A DNA stretch of 64,000 nt from Streptomyces sp. Edi4 (GCF_040253615.1 NZ_JBEJGY010000004.1:6820001-6884000); one strand, 5' to 3'. Shown: positions 52,406-61,727, numbered from the stretch's first letter. Made by a program: numbers and translations. Notes: generated from the sequence alone by a model not told the origin.

Positions 52406-54952
52406 TCAGTAGGCCGTGGTGACTGTCACCCCGCTGAACGCGGTCTTCCCGTAGAGGCTGATGTAGCGGTAGCCCGCCGTCTTGTTGGTCACGGTGATGG
52501 TCTCGGCGTTGCCGGACTTCGTGGAGCGCGCGGTGTAGGCCGAGTTCGTCGCCCAGGTGCTGGTGTTGTAGTAGAGGTCGGCGTTCCCGGTGCCGCCGGT
52601 CGTGGTGACCTTCAGGGTGACCTTTCCGGCGGGCAGGTACAGGAACAGGTAGTCCAGGTCGCCCTTCTGGGCCGCGAGGCCCGAGCGCGAGCAGTTCTGG
52701 CCCATGACACGGGTGTCGGGGTCGGTGCAGGTGGGCAGGGCGCCGGTGACGACGACCGACTTGGTGGCCGTGTTGGTCAGGCCCTTGACGTCGGTGACGG
52801 TCAGGGTGACGGTGTAGGTGCCGGGCGCCTTGTAGGTCTTGGAGGGGTTGGTGGCGGTGGAGGTGGTGCCGTCGCCGAAGTCCCAGGCGCGCTGGGTGAT
52901 GGTGCCGGCGGCGTCGGTGGACTTGTCGGTCAGGCTGACGGTGAGCTGGGCGACGGTGGCGTCGAAGGCCGCGGTGGGGCCACTGGCCGTCCCGCCGCAG
53001 GCGCCGGCGGCGCAGGCGTCAAGCCAGGTGTTGAAGTCCGCGTCGTACCGCGTGCCGATGCCGGTCGCGTAGAGCGCGTACGCCCCCGCGTAGTCACCGG
53101 CGCGGAACTTGGCGAGCATGTTCTGCACGTCGGCCGGGTGCTTCTCGACCATGTACCGGGTGGCCAGGTAGCCCCACGGGTAGGTGCGGGTCTGGTCGGA
53201 GTTGGTGTACGAGCTCTGCCACAGGGTGCTCAGCGCGTAGGTGTGCTGGGCGGCGTCGGCGATGGCCTCGGTGTCGGGCAGGTTGCGGTAGCTGTAGGAG
53301 ACGTACTCCGCGAAGCCCTCGATCCACCAGATGTCCGGGACGTCCTGGCCGGCGTTGAAGTCACCCGCCATGTCGTAGCGGCCGTCGAGGTAGTGCGTGT
53401 ACTCGTGGTTGAGGTTCCAGATGTCGCCGGGGAAACCGTCGCCCACGCTCTTCACGTAGGACAGGAAACGTGCCTGGTTGGCCGGGTCGGACGGGTCGCC
53501 CTCCAGGTACTCGCCGCCGTTGTTGGTGCTGTTGCCGAAGATCCAGCCGGAGTACGTCTGGTAGTCCTTGGGGCTGGCGAACGTGACGATCTGGATGTTG
53601 GTGTTGTGGTCGTTCGCCACCGGACCGCTGTCCTTGACGATGCTGTGGAAGTACGCGTCCTGGCCCTTGACGCTGGTGCAGGCCGCGGCGAGGGCGGCGT
53701 CGCTCAGGGACTGGGCGCGGAAGGTGTGGTCGGCGTCGCAGTTGTACGTGATCGGCAGCGCGGCCGCGGTGAGCTGGTTGATGAAGTCACATGTGCCGTA
53801 GTAGGAGCACTGCGCCTTGTCGTTGGCGTCGGTCATCGCCGCCACGCCGACCCACAGGGGCGCGGTCGGGCCGGTGATGGCGGAGGACCCGAGAAGGCCC
53901 TTGGCCAGCGGGCGCACCTTCGCCTGGAGGGCGGGGGTGTCGAGGAAGCGCGCGAGTTCGGTGCCGGCGTTGGACTCCAGGTAGAACCAGGAGTCGTTGA
54001 GCTTGGCGAGGTGGCCCAGCACGAAGGAGTTCAGGGTGTCGACGATGCCCGGGTCGGCCGTCACGGCCGCGATGTAGGCAGGGTTCCAGTGGCCTCGGAA
54101 CAGCGGTGTGAACACGTCGTTGACGGCGGTGTCCATGCTCCAGTAGGTGTCCCAGGAGCTGGTGTAGGAGGTGAGCACCTTCTTGTAGGTGTTCAGGTAG
54201 CGGGCCTGCTCGTTGGCGCTGTCGGTGAGGACGATGACCTCGCCCATGATGTCGCCGTTGGCCGCGCTGACGTCCATGAAGTGCGGGGACGCGATGAAGG
54301 TGTCCAGGGCCGCCTCGCTGGCGCCGGCGAGCGCCGCTCCGTAGGGACCCACGTCGGAGGCGTTGTTGGACTGCACGTAGTAGCCGGCGCGCAGGAACAG
54401 CACGAGCTGCCACACGTTGGTGGAGTTGTCACCGGGGTAGGTCCGCGCCGTGTTCTGGAGCGCGCCCGCGACGGCCACCATGCTGGGCTCTTGGAAGATG
54501 TTGTGCGCGTCGGTCCCGGTCACACCGAACAGGGTGTTGACGCAGTCCGTCGTGGAAGCCTGGACGAAGCTCACGAGCGCCGCTCCGCTGCGGCTGCCGA
54601 AGTCACCCGGCGTACAGGACGCCGCCGCGCCCTTGACGGCTCTGCTCTTCGCCTTCTGCTGTGCGGGGGAGGTCACGGGCTGCTTCGGCGGCAGGTGCGC
54701 GGCGTCCAGCGGGGTGTGCCGCGCATCGGAACGGTCGGACACATTGGCGGTCGAACCCACAAGTGGCGGCGCGGACTTGGCGGCGGACCCGCTCGCGGCG
54801 GTGGCCTTGCCGGACGGCCCTGCGGGCTTCTGGGAGCCGGCGGCGACGGCGCGGCTCGGCTGCGCCATCATGGCGATGCCCATGCAGAGTGCGAGGGCAA
54901 GTATCAGAAAACCGGTGAGACTTCGTCTCAGTCCTTCTGTTCGGGTGTTCAC
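52406..54952 (-). CDS. Secreted M9 collagenase
   Basis: 848 residues. A signal peptide (LTGFLILALALCMGIAMMAQPSRA) is followed by a low-complexity linker, an M9 N-terminal domain, and the metallopeptidase domain with HEYTHYLDGRYD (zinc His-Glu-x-x-His) and the third ligand in IWWIEGFAEYVS. A PKD domain (AWDFGDGTTSTATNPSKTYK) and a pre-peptidase C-terminal beta domain (LDYLFLYLPAGKVTLKV) bind substrate. It should degrade collagen or collagen-like proteins outside the cell. GTG 54952 has GGGAGG six bases upstream. Confidence 0.92.
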   Translation of the reverse strand: MNTRTEGLRRSLTGFLILALALCMGIAMMAQPSRAVAAGSQKPAGPSGKATAASGSAAKSAPPLVGSTANVSDRSDARHTPLDAAHLPPKQPVTSPAQQKAKSRAVKGAAASCTPGDFGSRSGAALVSFVQASTTDCVNTLFGVTGTDAHNIFQEPSMVAVAGALQNTARTYPGDNSTNVWQLVLFLRAGYYVQSNNASDVGPYGAALAGASEAALDTFIASPHFMDVSAANGDIMGEVIVLTDSANEQARYLNTYKKVLTSYTSSWDTYWSMDTAVNDVFTPLFRGHWNPAYIAAVTADPGIVDTLNSFVLGHLAKLNDSWFYLESNAGTELARFLDTPALQAKVRPLAKGLLGSSAITGPTAPLWVGVAAMTDANDKAQCSYYGTCDFINQLTAAALPITYNCDADHTFRAQSLSDAALAAACTSVKGQDAYFHSIVKDSGPVANDHNTNIQIVTFASPKDYQTYSGWIFGNSTNNGGEYLEGDPSDPANQARFLSYVKSVGDGFPGDIWNLNHEYTHYLDGRYDMAGDFNAGQDVPDIWWIEGFAEYVSYSYRNLPDTEAIADAAQHTYALSTLWQSSYTNSDQTRTYPWGYLATRYMVEKHPADVQNMLAKFRAGDYAGAYALYATGIGTRYDADFNTWLDACAAGACGGTASGPTAAFDATVAQLTVSLTDKSTDAAGTITQRAWDFGDGTTSTATNPSKTYKAPGTYTVTLTVTDVKGLTNTATKSVVVTGALPTCTDPDTRVMGQNCSRSGLAAQKGDLDYLFLYLPAGKVTLKVTTTGGTGNADLYYNTSTWATNSAYTARSTKSGNAETITVTNKTAGYRYISLYGKTAFSGVTVTTAY

Positions 54953-55317
54953 GTGCCGCCTCCCAGCGGTGTGGAGCCGCGCACGCGGCGCGGCGGTGGG
55001 GGATACCGGGGGCCGGGCCCGCCCGCCGCCCCCGGGTGACGGGGCGTGACGAAGCAGACCCGGGAACCCACGGGCCGTACGGAGCAGTTGGCATGAACGC
55101 GGCTCGCTCTTGCGCGTCTGTAAAATTGCATATGTCACATGGCTTGTGAAGGGAGCGCGGGTAAACCGCAGGCAATTCCTGGGTGTCGCGGGCGGCGAGG
55201 GGCGAGGTCATGGACCCGGCGACGGGCCCGGCGGGACCGGGAAACCGGGCCCCGACGGGTGTGGATGTCCGGAAGTCGTGCGACAAAGCCGTTAAGGTGA
55301 AAGGAAGTTGGGCGCTG

Positions 55318-56052
55318 CTACGGCGTGGGGCGCAGCACCAGGCATACGAAGCCGAAGGAGTCCCGGTAGCCGCGCAGCCACTCGGTGCGGTGGGTGGCCG
55401 CCGTCTCCAGGGCCCGCGCGCTGTCCGGGTCGTGCGGGTGGTCGAGGGCCCAGGAGGCGAGCGAGCCCGTCCAGGACCATTCGTAGGCGTCGAGCTCGCC
55501 GCGCGTGCTGATGTGGGCGCCCACCGGTGTCCAGCCATCGGCGACGACGGCGTCGAGTGTGGTCGGCAGATCACTCAACTCGCCCAGCATGTCGACGGCT
55601 TCGGGGGAGGGGGCGCGCTCCCAGAATCCGTCGCCGACCAGCACGCGCCCGCCGGGCGCCAGATGCGCGCGGGCCGCCGCGAGGGTGGGGAGCAGGCCCC
55701 CGTGGGCGTGCCCGGCGCCGACGTTGAGCACCAGGTCGAAGGGGTCGGCCGAGGTGAATCGGGCGGCGTCCTGCTGGTGGAGGGTCAGACGTGCGTCCAC
55801 ACCCCGGCCCCGGGCCTCCTCGCGGGCGCGGGTCAGGGCGGGCTCGGAGGTGTCCACGCCCACGGCCCGCAGGCGCGGGCGGGCGGCCAGCGCGCGCAGC
55901 AGCCACTCGGCGCCGCCGCAGCCGAGGTCGAGTACGCGGGCGTCCTCGCGCGAGATGGCCTCATCGAGGAGGCGGCGGACCGCGTCGTCGTCGACGGGGG
56001 CCGCGATCGGGTGGTGCGTGTGGGCGATGCGGGAGATCTGTTCACGGTTCAT
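55318..56052 (-). CDS. SAM-dependent methyltransferase
   Basis: 244 residues. RVLDLGCGGAEWLLRALA is the SAM loop; FDLVLNVGAGHAHGG and LAPGGRVLVGDGFWER are later motifs. It resembles a family of unassigned small-molecule methyltransferases. The gene begins 20 bases after the WYL regulator stop, on the same strand, and is likely its operon partner. ATG 56052 gives the N-terminal MNREQISRIAHTHHPIAAP found in relatives; no clear ribosome site is visible. Confidence 0.8.
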   Translation of the reverse strand: MNREQISRIAHTHHPIAAPVDDDAVRRLLDEAISREDARVLDLGCGGAEWLLRALAARPRLRAVGVDTSEPALTRAREEARGRGVDARLTLHQQDAARFTSADPFDLVLNVGAGHAHGGLLPTLAAARAHLAPGGRVLVGDGFWERAPSPEAVDMLGELSDLPTTLDAVVADGWTPVGAHISTRGELDAYEWSWTGSLASWALDHPHDPDSARALETAATHRTEWLRGYRDSFGFVCLVLRPTP

Positions 56053-56072
56053 CGGACCAGTGTCGCAAGGCT

Positions 56073-57221
56073 TCAGGAGCGGCCCTCGTCGTCCGGCGGC
56101 CGCGCCGAACGGGCCAGACGCTCGGCGAAGTCGACGACCAGGGCGCGGAGTTCGGCGGGCCGCTCGATGACGAACGGCCGGTCGAGGGACGCGAGCACGG
56201 CGGGCAGCCAGTCGAGGCGTTCGACTCTCAACTCGGCACGGAACCAAGCCTGTTGATCGTCCTGTTCCCCGCCTTTGGCTCTGGGGATGGGGGTGAGCGT
56301 CGCGAGGGCGGCCGGCAGACAGGGCCGGATCTGCTCGGCCGTCCCCTGGATCCGCAGGCTCACCTCGTGTGCGTACGGAGCCGTGGCAAGCCCGGTCAGG
56401 ACACGTTCGGCGGGACCGGGGCCGGGCCCGGTGGGCGGCGCGAACGATCCGGGCAGGGTGCGGGCGTCTAGAACACGGTCGAGCCGGAACATCCGGTCCT
56501 CACCGATCGCGGGGTCGGCGCCGGTGACATACCACCTGCCGGCATGGGTGACCAGGCCGTACGGGTGCAGGGTGCGTTCACTGTGCCGGCCGGTGGCGGA
56601 GGCGTACCGCAGGCGGACCGGCCGGTGGTGGCGTACGGCGTCGGCGAGCGGGAGCAGAACGTCGCTGCGGGGAGCGGTGGGAGCGGCGGCGGGCGGGGCC
56701 GCATGGGTGGCGGAGAGGGGAGCGGGGAGGCCCGCGGGATCGGGGTCCTGCGCCCCAGGTCCGGTGGGCGTGATGGGCCGCTCGGGCTTGTCCGGCGGGG
56801 CAGCCCGGGCTGCCGGGGCGCCGGGGTCGGTGAATGCCAGCGAGTCGAGGACGGCGTCGAGTCCCCGGCCCAGCCGCTCGGGCAGCACACGCCGTACCTT
56901 CGCCGCCGCCGTCTCGCTCGCCACACCCGTGCTCGTCATCAGCCCCGCTCGCCGCCCGGCGACCAGGCCCAGCAGGACGGCGAGCGCTTCCTCGTCGTTC
57001 AGCATGAGCGGCGGCATCCGGTATCCGGGGGCAAGGCGGTAACCGCCATAGCGGCCGCGTACCGAGATGACGGGCACGTCGAGTTCGAGCAGATGCTGGA
57101 CATAGCGCCGCACCGTGCGCTCGTCGACACCGAGCTGACCGGCGAGCTCGGCCACCGTCCGGGTACCGCCGGACTGAAGGAGTTCGAGCAGGGTGAGCAC
57201 GCGGGCTGTGGGTCGGGCCAT
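56073..57221 (-). CDS. WYL-domain (YafY-type) transcriptional regulator
   Basis: 382 residues. The N-terminal winged helix (RVLTLLELLQSGGTRTVAELAGQLGVDERTVRRYVQHL) is the DeoR-like type; the WYL domain is at residues 200-280 (RLRYASATGRHSERTLHPYGLVTHAGRWYVTG), followed by the WCX end. A Pro/Ala-rich linker of about 60 residues near 140-190 is unusual. ATG 57221 is chosen so that the inverted repeat at 57238-57268 stays upstream of the gene. Divergent from the VOC gene (57338), which it probably controls. Confidence 0.87.
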   Translation of the reverse strand: MARPTARVLTLLELLQSGGTRTVAELAGQLGVDERTVRRYVQHLLELDVPVISVRGRYGGYRLAPGYRMPPLMLNDEEALAVLLGLVAGRRAGLMTSTGVASETAAAKVRRVLPERLGRGLDAVLDSLAFTDPGAPAARAAPPDKPERPITPTGPGAQDPDPAGLPAPLSATHAAPPAAAPTAPRSDVLLPLADAVRHHRPVRLRYASATGRHSERTLHPYGLVTHAGRWYVTGADPAIGEDRMFRLDRVLDARTLPGSFAPPTGPGPGPAERVLTGLATAPYAHEVSLRIQGTAEQIRPCLPAALATLTPIPRAKGGEQDDQQAWFRAELRVERLDWLPAVLASLDRPFVIERPAELRALVVDFAERLARSARPPDDEGRS

Positions 57222-57237
57222 GCCGGAAAGTATGCCG

Positions 57238-57268
57238 CCAATACCGGGCGGTTTCTGTCCGGTATTGG
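57238..57268. promoter_or_regulatory. Perfect inverted-repeat operator between WYL regulator and VOC gene
   Basis: CCAATACCGG (57238-57247) and CCGGTATTGG (57259-57268), 11 bases apart, so centres are 21 bases or two helical turns apart. It lies in the short gap between divergent starts, a strong candidate site for the WYL protein. Confidence 0.75.
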
Positions 57269-57337
57269 TCATAGCGTGAGGTCACAGGCGCGGAAACGCG
57301 CCGGAACCACCGACCCTCTCTCCCCTCGGAGCGCACC

Positions 57338-57742
57338 ATGGACTTCGTCTCGATCCGTGTCATCACCGACGACATCGCCCGCCTCGTCGGCTTCTACGAG
57401 CGCGCGACCGGGGTGGGAGCCCGCTGGGCGACCGACGACTTCGCCGAGCTCAGGACCGCCACGGCCACCCTGGCGATCGGCAGCACCCGTACGGTCGCGA
57501 TGTTCGCGCCCGGCGCGGCGCGCCCCGCCGACAACCGGAGCGTCATCCTGGAGTTCCGCGTGCGGGACGTGGACGCGTTGCACCGGAATCTGGTGGACGC
57601 GGGCTGCGCGGCGCAGTTCGTGCAGGAGCCCACCACGATGCCGTGGGGCAACCGCTCACTGCTGCTGCGCGACCCCGACGGCCACCTCGTCAACTTCTTC
57701 ACGCCGGTCACCGAGGAGGCGATCGCACGGCTCGGGGCGTGA
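57338..57742 (+). CDS. VOC-family (glyoxalase fold) protein
   Basis: 134 residues. FVSIRVITDDIARLVGFYERATG and LLLRDPDGHLVNFFTPV are the paired fold motifs. Proteins of this type encoded divergently from a YafY/WYL regulator are common in actinobacteria and of unknown substrate. One metal ligand position is not obviously occupied (first motif lacks His), so it may bind a small molecule without metal. Start ATG 57338 has GGAG upstream. Confidence 0.85.
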   Translation: MDFVSIRVITDDIARLVGFYERATGVGARWATDDFAELRTATATLAIGSTRTVAMFAPGAARPADNRSVILEFRVRDVDALHRNLVDAGCAAQFVQEPTTMPWGNRSLLLRDPDGHLVNFFTPVTEEAIARLGA

Positions 57743-57791
57743 GGCGTCGTGCGCCGTCGTGCGGCTCGGGGGAGGAGACCCCCTTATGTCC

Positions 57792-58232
57792 TCAGGCGGT
57801 GGTCGGCTCCCAGTTCGCCACGAGGCGCCGCTGCCAGGGGGTTTCGACCGCGCGGCGGTCGTAACGTTCCCGTACGAACGTGACTGCCTCTCGGGCGGGG
57901 ACGCCGTCCAGGACGGCGAGGCAGGCCAAGGCGGTGCCGGTACGGCCCACGCCGCCCCCGCAGGCCACCTCCACCCGCTCGTTCCCGGCGCGGGCCAGCA
58001 GCGCGCTCAGGGCCGAGGCGAAGCCGGTCCGGTCGGACGGCAGCCAGAAGTCGGGCCAGCGCAACCACTGGCTGCCCCAGTCGACGGGGCCCGGGCGGCG
58101 GCCAAGAAGGTGGAGTGCGAACTCGGGCCGTGGCCCGGCGGGAAGTGGGTGGCGCAGGCCTCTGCCGCGCACCAGCCGCCCCGACGGCAGCAGGAGCACG
58201 CCGGGCGCGGCCGGATCCCAGGAAGCGTGCAT
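57792..58232 (-). CDS. Protein-tyrosine-phosphatase-like protein
   Basis: 146 residues. VEVACGGGVGRTGTALACLAVL is the Cys-x5-Arg-Thr-Gly phosphatase loop, with Ala where most have His before the Cys. WGSQWLRWPDFWLPSDR lies where the general acid Asp loop is expected. It is close to dual-specificity phosphatases of Streptomyces. The substrate may be phosphotyrosine or a phospholipid head group. ATG 58232 has a weak ribosome site. Confidence 0.8.
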   Translation of the reverse strand: MHASWDPAAPGVLLLPSGRLVRGRGLRHPLPAGPRPEFALHLLGRRPGPVDWGSQWLRWPDFWLPSDRTGFASALSALLARAGNERVEVACGGGVGRTGTALACLAVLDGVPAREAVTFVRERYDRRAVETPWQRRLVANWEPTTA

Positions 58233-58436
58233 GGCGCGAGCCTAACCGCGCGGCGGCCAGGGCTGCCGTGGATGGGCTGCCGTGGATGGGGCGCCATGGA
58301 AGGGGTGGCCGCGCAACTTCGTCGCCGCCATGCGAGGGCGGGTGCGCGGGCCTAGCGTGGGAGGAAGCGCTGTCCCTCGGCTCGGGCCGGGCCGGTTGCC
58401 CGGCTGGGGCGCCCTCGTCAGGCAGGAGGCCTGCCC

Positions 58437-59780
58437 GTGAGGTATTCACAGAACCAGTGGCGCAGAACATGTGCCGGGGTCGCTACGGCCGCTGTGCTGA
58501 CGGTGCCGGTGGCGGCCACGAGCGCGTACGGGGTGACGGCCCCGCCGCCCTCACCTCGCACATCGGCCACGGCGACCGCGTCGAACTCGCCGTTCGCTTC
58601 CCCGTCCTCCTCCGGCTCGTCCCCGTCCCCTTCCGGCTCGACGTCCGCGTCGAACTCGCCGTCGGCGTCCAGCGACTCCGGCTTCGCCCAGCTGAGTCCG
58701 GCCGTGGCCGCGCGCCTGGACACCGCCGTCAAGCAGGTCATGCGGGAAGCGAACGTCCCCGGCGCGATGGTGAGCCTTTCGGCGCCCGGCAAGGGTGACT
58801 ACGTCCGCGCGTTCGGCGTCGCCGACAAGGCGACCGGCGCCCCCATCAAGACCAACATGTACATGCGCATCGGGAGCGAGACCAAGACCTTCACGGTCAC
58901 CGCGCTGCTGCAACTCGTCGACCAGGGCAAGGTCCACCTGGACGACCCGATCGGCAAGTACATCTCCGGCGTGCCCAACGGGGACAAAATCACGCTCCGT
59001 CAACTCGCCGAGATGCGCAGCGGGTTGTTCAACTATTCGGAAGACGACGGCTTCGTGAAGGCGCTGCTCTCCGACCCGACCAAGCCGTTCACCCCGCAAC
59101 AGCTGCTCGACTACTCCTTCAAGCACCCGGTGCTCTCGCAGCCGGGGAAGGTCTTCTTCTACTGCAACACCAACCTGATCCTGCTCGGCCTGGTCGTCGA
59201 GAAGCAGAGCGGCATGCCCCTGCACGACTACATCACGCAGAAGGTCCTGAAGCCGGCCGGCCTGACCCACACCAGCTTCCCGACCGACGCCGCCTTCCCC
59301 AGCCCGCACGCCCAGGGCTACACCAACCAGACCCTGAACGGAAAGGTCGCGGTGACCACCGACTGGAATCCGTCCTGGGGATGGGCGGCCGGCGCGATGA
59401 TCTCCGACCTCAACGATCTGAAGAGCTGGGCGCGTGTGCTGGCGACCGGCACTCTGCTGTCCCGGCAGACGCAGGCGCAACGCCTCAAGTCGGTCCCGAC
59501 GACCATCCAGGGCGCGTCCTACGGTCTGGGCATCTTCAACGTGCAGGGCTGGATCGGCCACAACGGCTCACTGCCCGGCTATGAGTCCTTGACCATGTAC
59601 CTGCCCGAGGCGAAGGCCACGCTTGTCGTGCTGATCAACACCGACATCGTGCACGACAAGCACGAGCCGACCACGCTCCTCGGCCGGGCGATCACCCAGA
59701 TCGTGACACCGGCCCATGTGTACAACCTGCCGGTGACGGAGCCCCACGCCTCCACATCGCCTTCGCCCTCGTCCAAATAG
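58437..59780 (+). CDS. Secreted beta-lactamase-fold serine hydrolase (D,D-peptidase-like)
   Basis: 447 residues. A signal peptide (CAGVATAAVLTVPVAATSA) and a Ser/Pro-rich linker precede the class C fold. IGSETKTFT carries Ser-x-x-Lys, FYCNTN the Tyr-x-Asn, and HNGSLPGYE the His-x-Gly element. This is the set of D-alanyl-D-alanine carboxypeptidases, esterases and beta-lactamase-like enzymes; the exact reaction is open. A C-terminal Ser/Pro tail follows. GTG 58437 has AGGAGG nine bases upstream. Converges with argG. Confidence 0.87.
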   Translation: MRYSQNQWRRTCAGVATAAVLTVPVAATSAYGVTAPPPSPRTSATATASNSPFASPSSSGSSPSPSGSTSASNSPSASSDSGFAQLSPAVAARLDTAVKQVMREANVPGAMVSLSAPGKGDYVRAFGVADKATGAPIKTNMYMRIGSETKTFTVTALLQLVDQGKVHLDDPIGKYISGVPNGDKITLRQLAEMRSGLFNYSEDDGFVKALLSDPTKPFTPQQLLDYSFKHPVLSQPGKVFFYCNTNLILLGLVVEKQSGMPLHDYITQKVLKPAGLTHTSFPTDAAFPSPHAQGYTNQTLNGKVAVTTDWNPSWGWAAGAMISDLNDLKSWARVLATGTLLSRQTQAQRLKSVPTTIQGASYGLGIFNVQGWIGHNGSLPGYESLTMYLPEAKATLVVLINTDIVHDKHEPTTLLGRAITQIVTPAHVYNLPVTEPHASTSPSPSSK

Positions 59781-59918
59781 GCCCAGTCCGCACGCCGGGG
59801 TACGAGGGCGGCCCAACCTCGTGCCCCGTCGGGGCCGGACCGCGCCGATATGCCGTGGTCGCGCTGCGCGGGGTCGCCCTGCCGTGCCGTCGCGCCGCTG
59901 CGCCTGGTCGGTGCCGGA

Positions 59919-61367
59919 TCAGTCGGTGCCGGACTCCATCGCCGCCCGGTCAAGGAGCTCGTCGTCGCCCGAGACCTCGCCACGGGACGCGATGACCTCG
60001 GCTCCGCCCTCGGGCATGGCGCCGATGAGGCCGGTCGCCGCCGCCTGCGCGGCGCCGATCAGCTCCGGGTGGGCGGTGCCCACGATGCCCAGGCCCGCGT
60101 ACTGCTCCAGGCGGGCACGCGAGTCGGCGATGTCGAGGTTGCGCATGGTGAGCTGGCCGATCCGGTCCACCGGACCGAACGCGGAGTCCTCCGTACGCTC
60201 CATCGACAGCTTGTCCGGGTGGTAACTGAAGGCGGGGCCCGTGGTGTTGAGGATCGAGTAGTCCTCGCCACGCCGCAGCCGCAGGGTCACCTCGCCGGTG
60301 ACGGCGGAACCGACCCAGCGTTGCAGCGACTCGCGGACCATCAGCGCCTGCGGGTCGAGCCAGCGGCCCTCGTACATGAGCCGGCCGAGCCGACGGCCCT
60401 CGTTGTAGTACTGGGCGAGGGTGTCCTCGTTGTGAATCGCGTTCACCAGGCGCTCGTACGCGGCGTGCAGCAGCGCCATGCCGGGCGCCTCGTAGATGCC
60501 GCGGCTCTTCGCCTCGATGATCCGGTTCTCGATCTGGTCCGACATGCCAAGGCCGTGGCGGCCGCCGATGGCGTTCGCCTCCATGACCAGGTCGACGGCG
60601 GAGGCGAACTCCTTGCCGTTGATCGTCACAGGGCGGCCCTGCGCGAAGCCGATGGTCACGTCCTCGGTGGGGATCTCCACCGACGGGTCCCAGAACCGTA
60701 CGCCCATGATCGGATCGACCGTCTCGACACCGGTGTCCAGGTGCTCGAGGGTCTTGGCCTCGTGAGTGGCGCCCCAGATGTTGGCGTCCGTGGAGTACGC
60801 CTTCTCCGTGCTGTCGCGGTAGGGCAGGTCGTGGGCGAGCAGCCACTCCGACATTTCCTTGCGGCCGCCGAGTTCGGTCACGAAGTCCGCGTCCAGCCAG
60901 GGCTTGTAGATCCGCAGGTGCGGGTTGGCGAGCAGACCGTAACGGTAGAACCGCTCGATGTCGTTGCCCTTGAAGGTCGAGCCGTCGCCCCAGATCTGGA
61001 CGTTGTCCTCCAGCATCGCCCGGACCAGGAGCGTACCGGTGACGGCGCGGCCGAGCGGCGTGGTGTTGAAGTAGGCACGGCCGCCGGAGCGGATGTGGAA
61101 CGCACCGCACGCGAGCGCGGCCAGGCCCTCCTCGACCAGCGCGGCGCGGCAGTCGACCAGGCGCGCGATCTCGGCACCGTAGGCCTGCGCACGACCGGGC
61201 ACCGACGCGATGTCGGGCTCGTCGTACTGGCCGATGTCGGCGGTGTACGTGCACGGGACGGCGCCCTTGTCGCGCATCCACGCGACCGCGACGGAGGTGT
61301 CGAGGCCGCCGGAGAAAGCGATGCCGACGCGCTCGCCGGCGGGCAGGGAGGTGAGAACCTTGGACAT
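59919..61367 (-). CDS. argG: Argininosuccinate synthase (type resembling E. coli ArgG)
   Basis: 482 residues. GIAFSGGLDTSVAVAWMRDKG is the ATP pyrophosphatase loop; NIWGDGSTFKGNDIERFYRYG (as QIWGDGSTFKGNDIERFY) and GRHGLGMSDQIENRIIEAKS are invariant blocks. It joins citrulline and aspartate in arginine synthesis. The sequence follows the long enterobacterial form (about 447 residues) with a 35-residue extension, not the shorter form common in actinobacterial arg operons, so it may be a second copy. ATG 61367 aligns with the E. coli start; ATGs at 61382 and 61385 lie just upstream. Confidence 0.9.
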   Translation of the reverse strand: MSKVLTSLPAGERVGIAFSGGLDTSVAVAWMRDKGAVPCTYTADIGQYDEPDIASVPGRAQAYGAEIARLVDCRAALVEEGLAALACGAFHIRSGGRAYFNTTPLGRAVTGTLLVRAMLEDNVQIWGDGSTFKGNDIERFYRYGLLANPHLRIYKPWLDADFVTELGGRKEMSEWLLAHDLPYRDSTEKAYSTDANIWGATHEAKTLEHLDTGVETVDPIMGVRFWDPSVEIPTEDVTIGFAQGRPVTINGKEFASAVDLVMEANAIGGRHGLGMSDQIENRIIEAKSRGIYEAPGMALLHAAYERLVNAIHNEDTLAQYYNEGRRLGRLMYEGRWLDPQALMVRESLQRWVGSAVTGEVTLRLRRGEDYSILNTTGPAFSYHPDKLSMERTEDSAFGPVDRIGQLTMRNLDIADSRARLEQYAGLGIVGTAHPELIGAAQAAATGLIGAMPEGGAEVIASRGEVSGDDELLDRAAMESGTD

Positions 61368-61402
61368 GGGAAGAGTATTCATCATTCCGAATGTTTATGC
61401 AA
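61368..61402 (-). promoter_or_regulatory. Candidate ArgR (ARG box) region upstream of argG
   Basis: On the minus strand TTGCATAAACATTCG and ATGATGAATACTC follow each other, similar to ARG-box halves (TGCATA and TGAATA types). The DNA is AT-rich for this genome. Suggestive only, as the spacing cannot be tested here. Confidence 0.4.
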
Positions 61403-61476
61403 GCAGGGTGGTGTGGCGTGGTAGTGCGAGGGGGTGCGGCGAGGTGATGCGAGTGAGTGTGGCGCGCTGTGGGGTG

Positions 61477-61512
61477 TGGCGTGGCGCGGTGGGGTGGCGT
61501 GGCGCGGCGGGG
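61477..61512. repeat. 18-bp direct repeat in the argG-ROK gap
   Basis: TGGCGTGGCGCGGTGGGG (61477-61494) is repeated with one change immediately after. It lies in G/T-rich low-complexity DNA between argG and the ROK gene; no coding gene is seen in 61386-61727. Confidence 0.7.
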
Positions 61513-61611
61513 TGATGTGGCGTAGTGTGGTGGGCTGGCTTCGTACGGTGGGATGGCGGGCCGTGCAAGGGGCGGGTCAGGGGCGGAGGTCGGGGCCCGG
61601 CCGAGCCAGGG

Positions 61612-61629
61612 CGTGAGAGCGCTCTCACG
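61612..61629. repeat. Dispersed palindrome site 22 (perfect, 18 bp)
   Basis: CGTGAGAGCGCTCTCACG, the most symmetrical copy, an exact 18-base palindrome. It lies between the ROK stop (61728) and argG, 230 bases upstream of argG. Confidence 0.9.
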
Positions 61630-61727
61630 GAGTGAGGGTCCGGGTCGGCCTCGGGCGGCACGAAGCCGGGGCCGGAGCCGAGTGGCGGGGTTGAACGGGT
61701 CGCCCACGGGCGATGGCGTCGGGCGGC

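Noticed and set aside
52337..55039. A 900-codon open frame on the plus strand opposite the collagenase
   Set aside because: It is the antisense shadow of a gene with clear M9 motifs. Its product is Val/Gly/Arg-rich without domains, as usual for GC-rich antisense frames.
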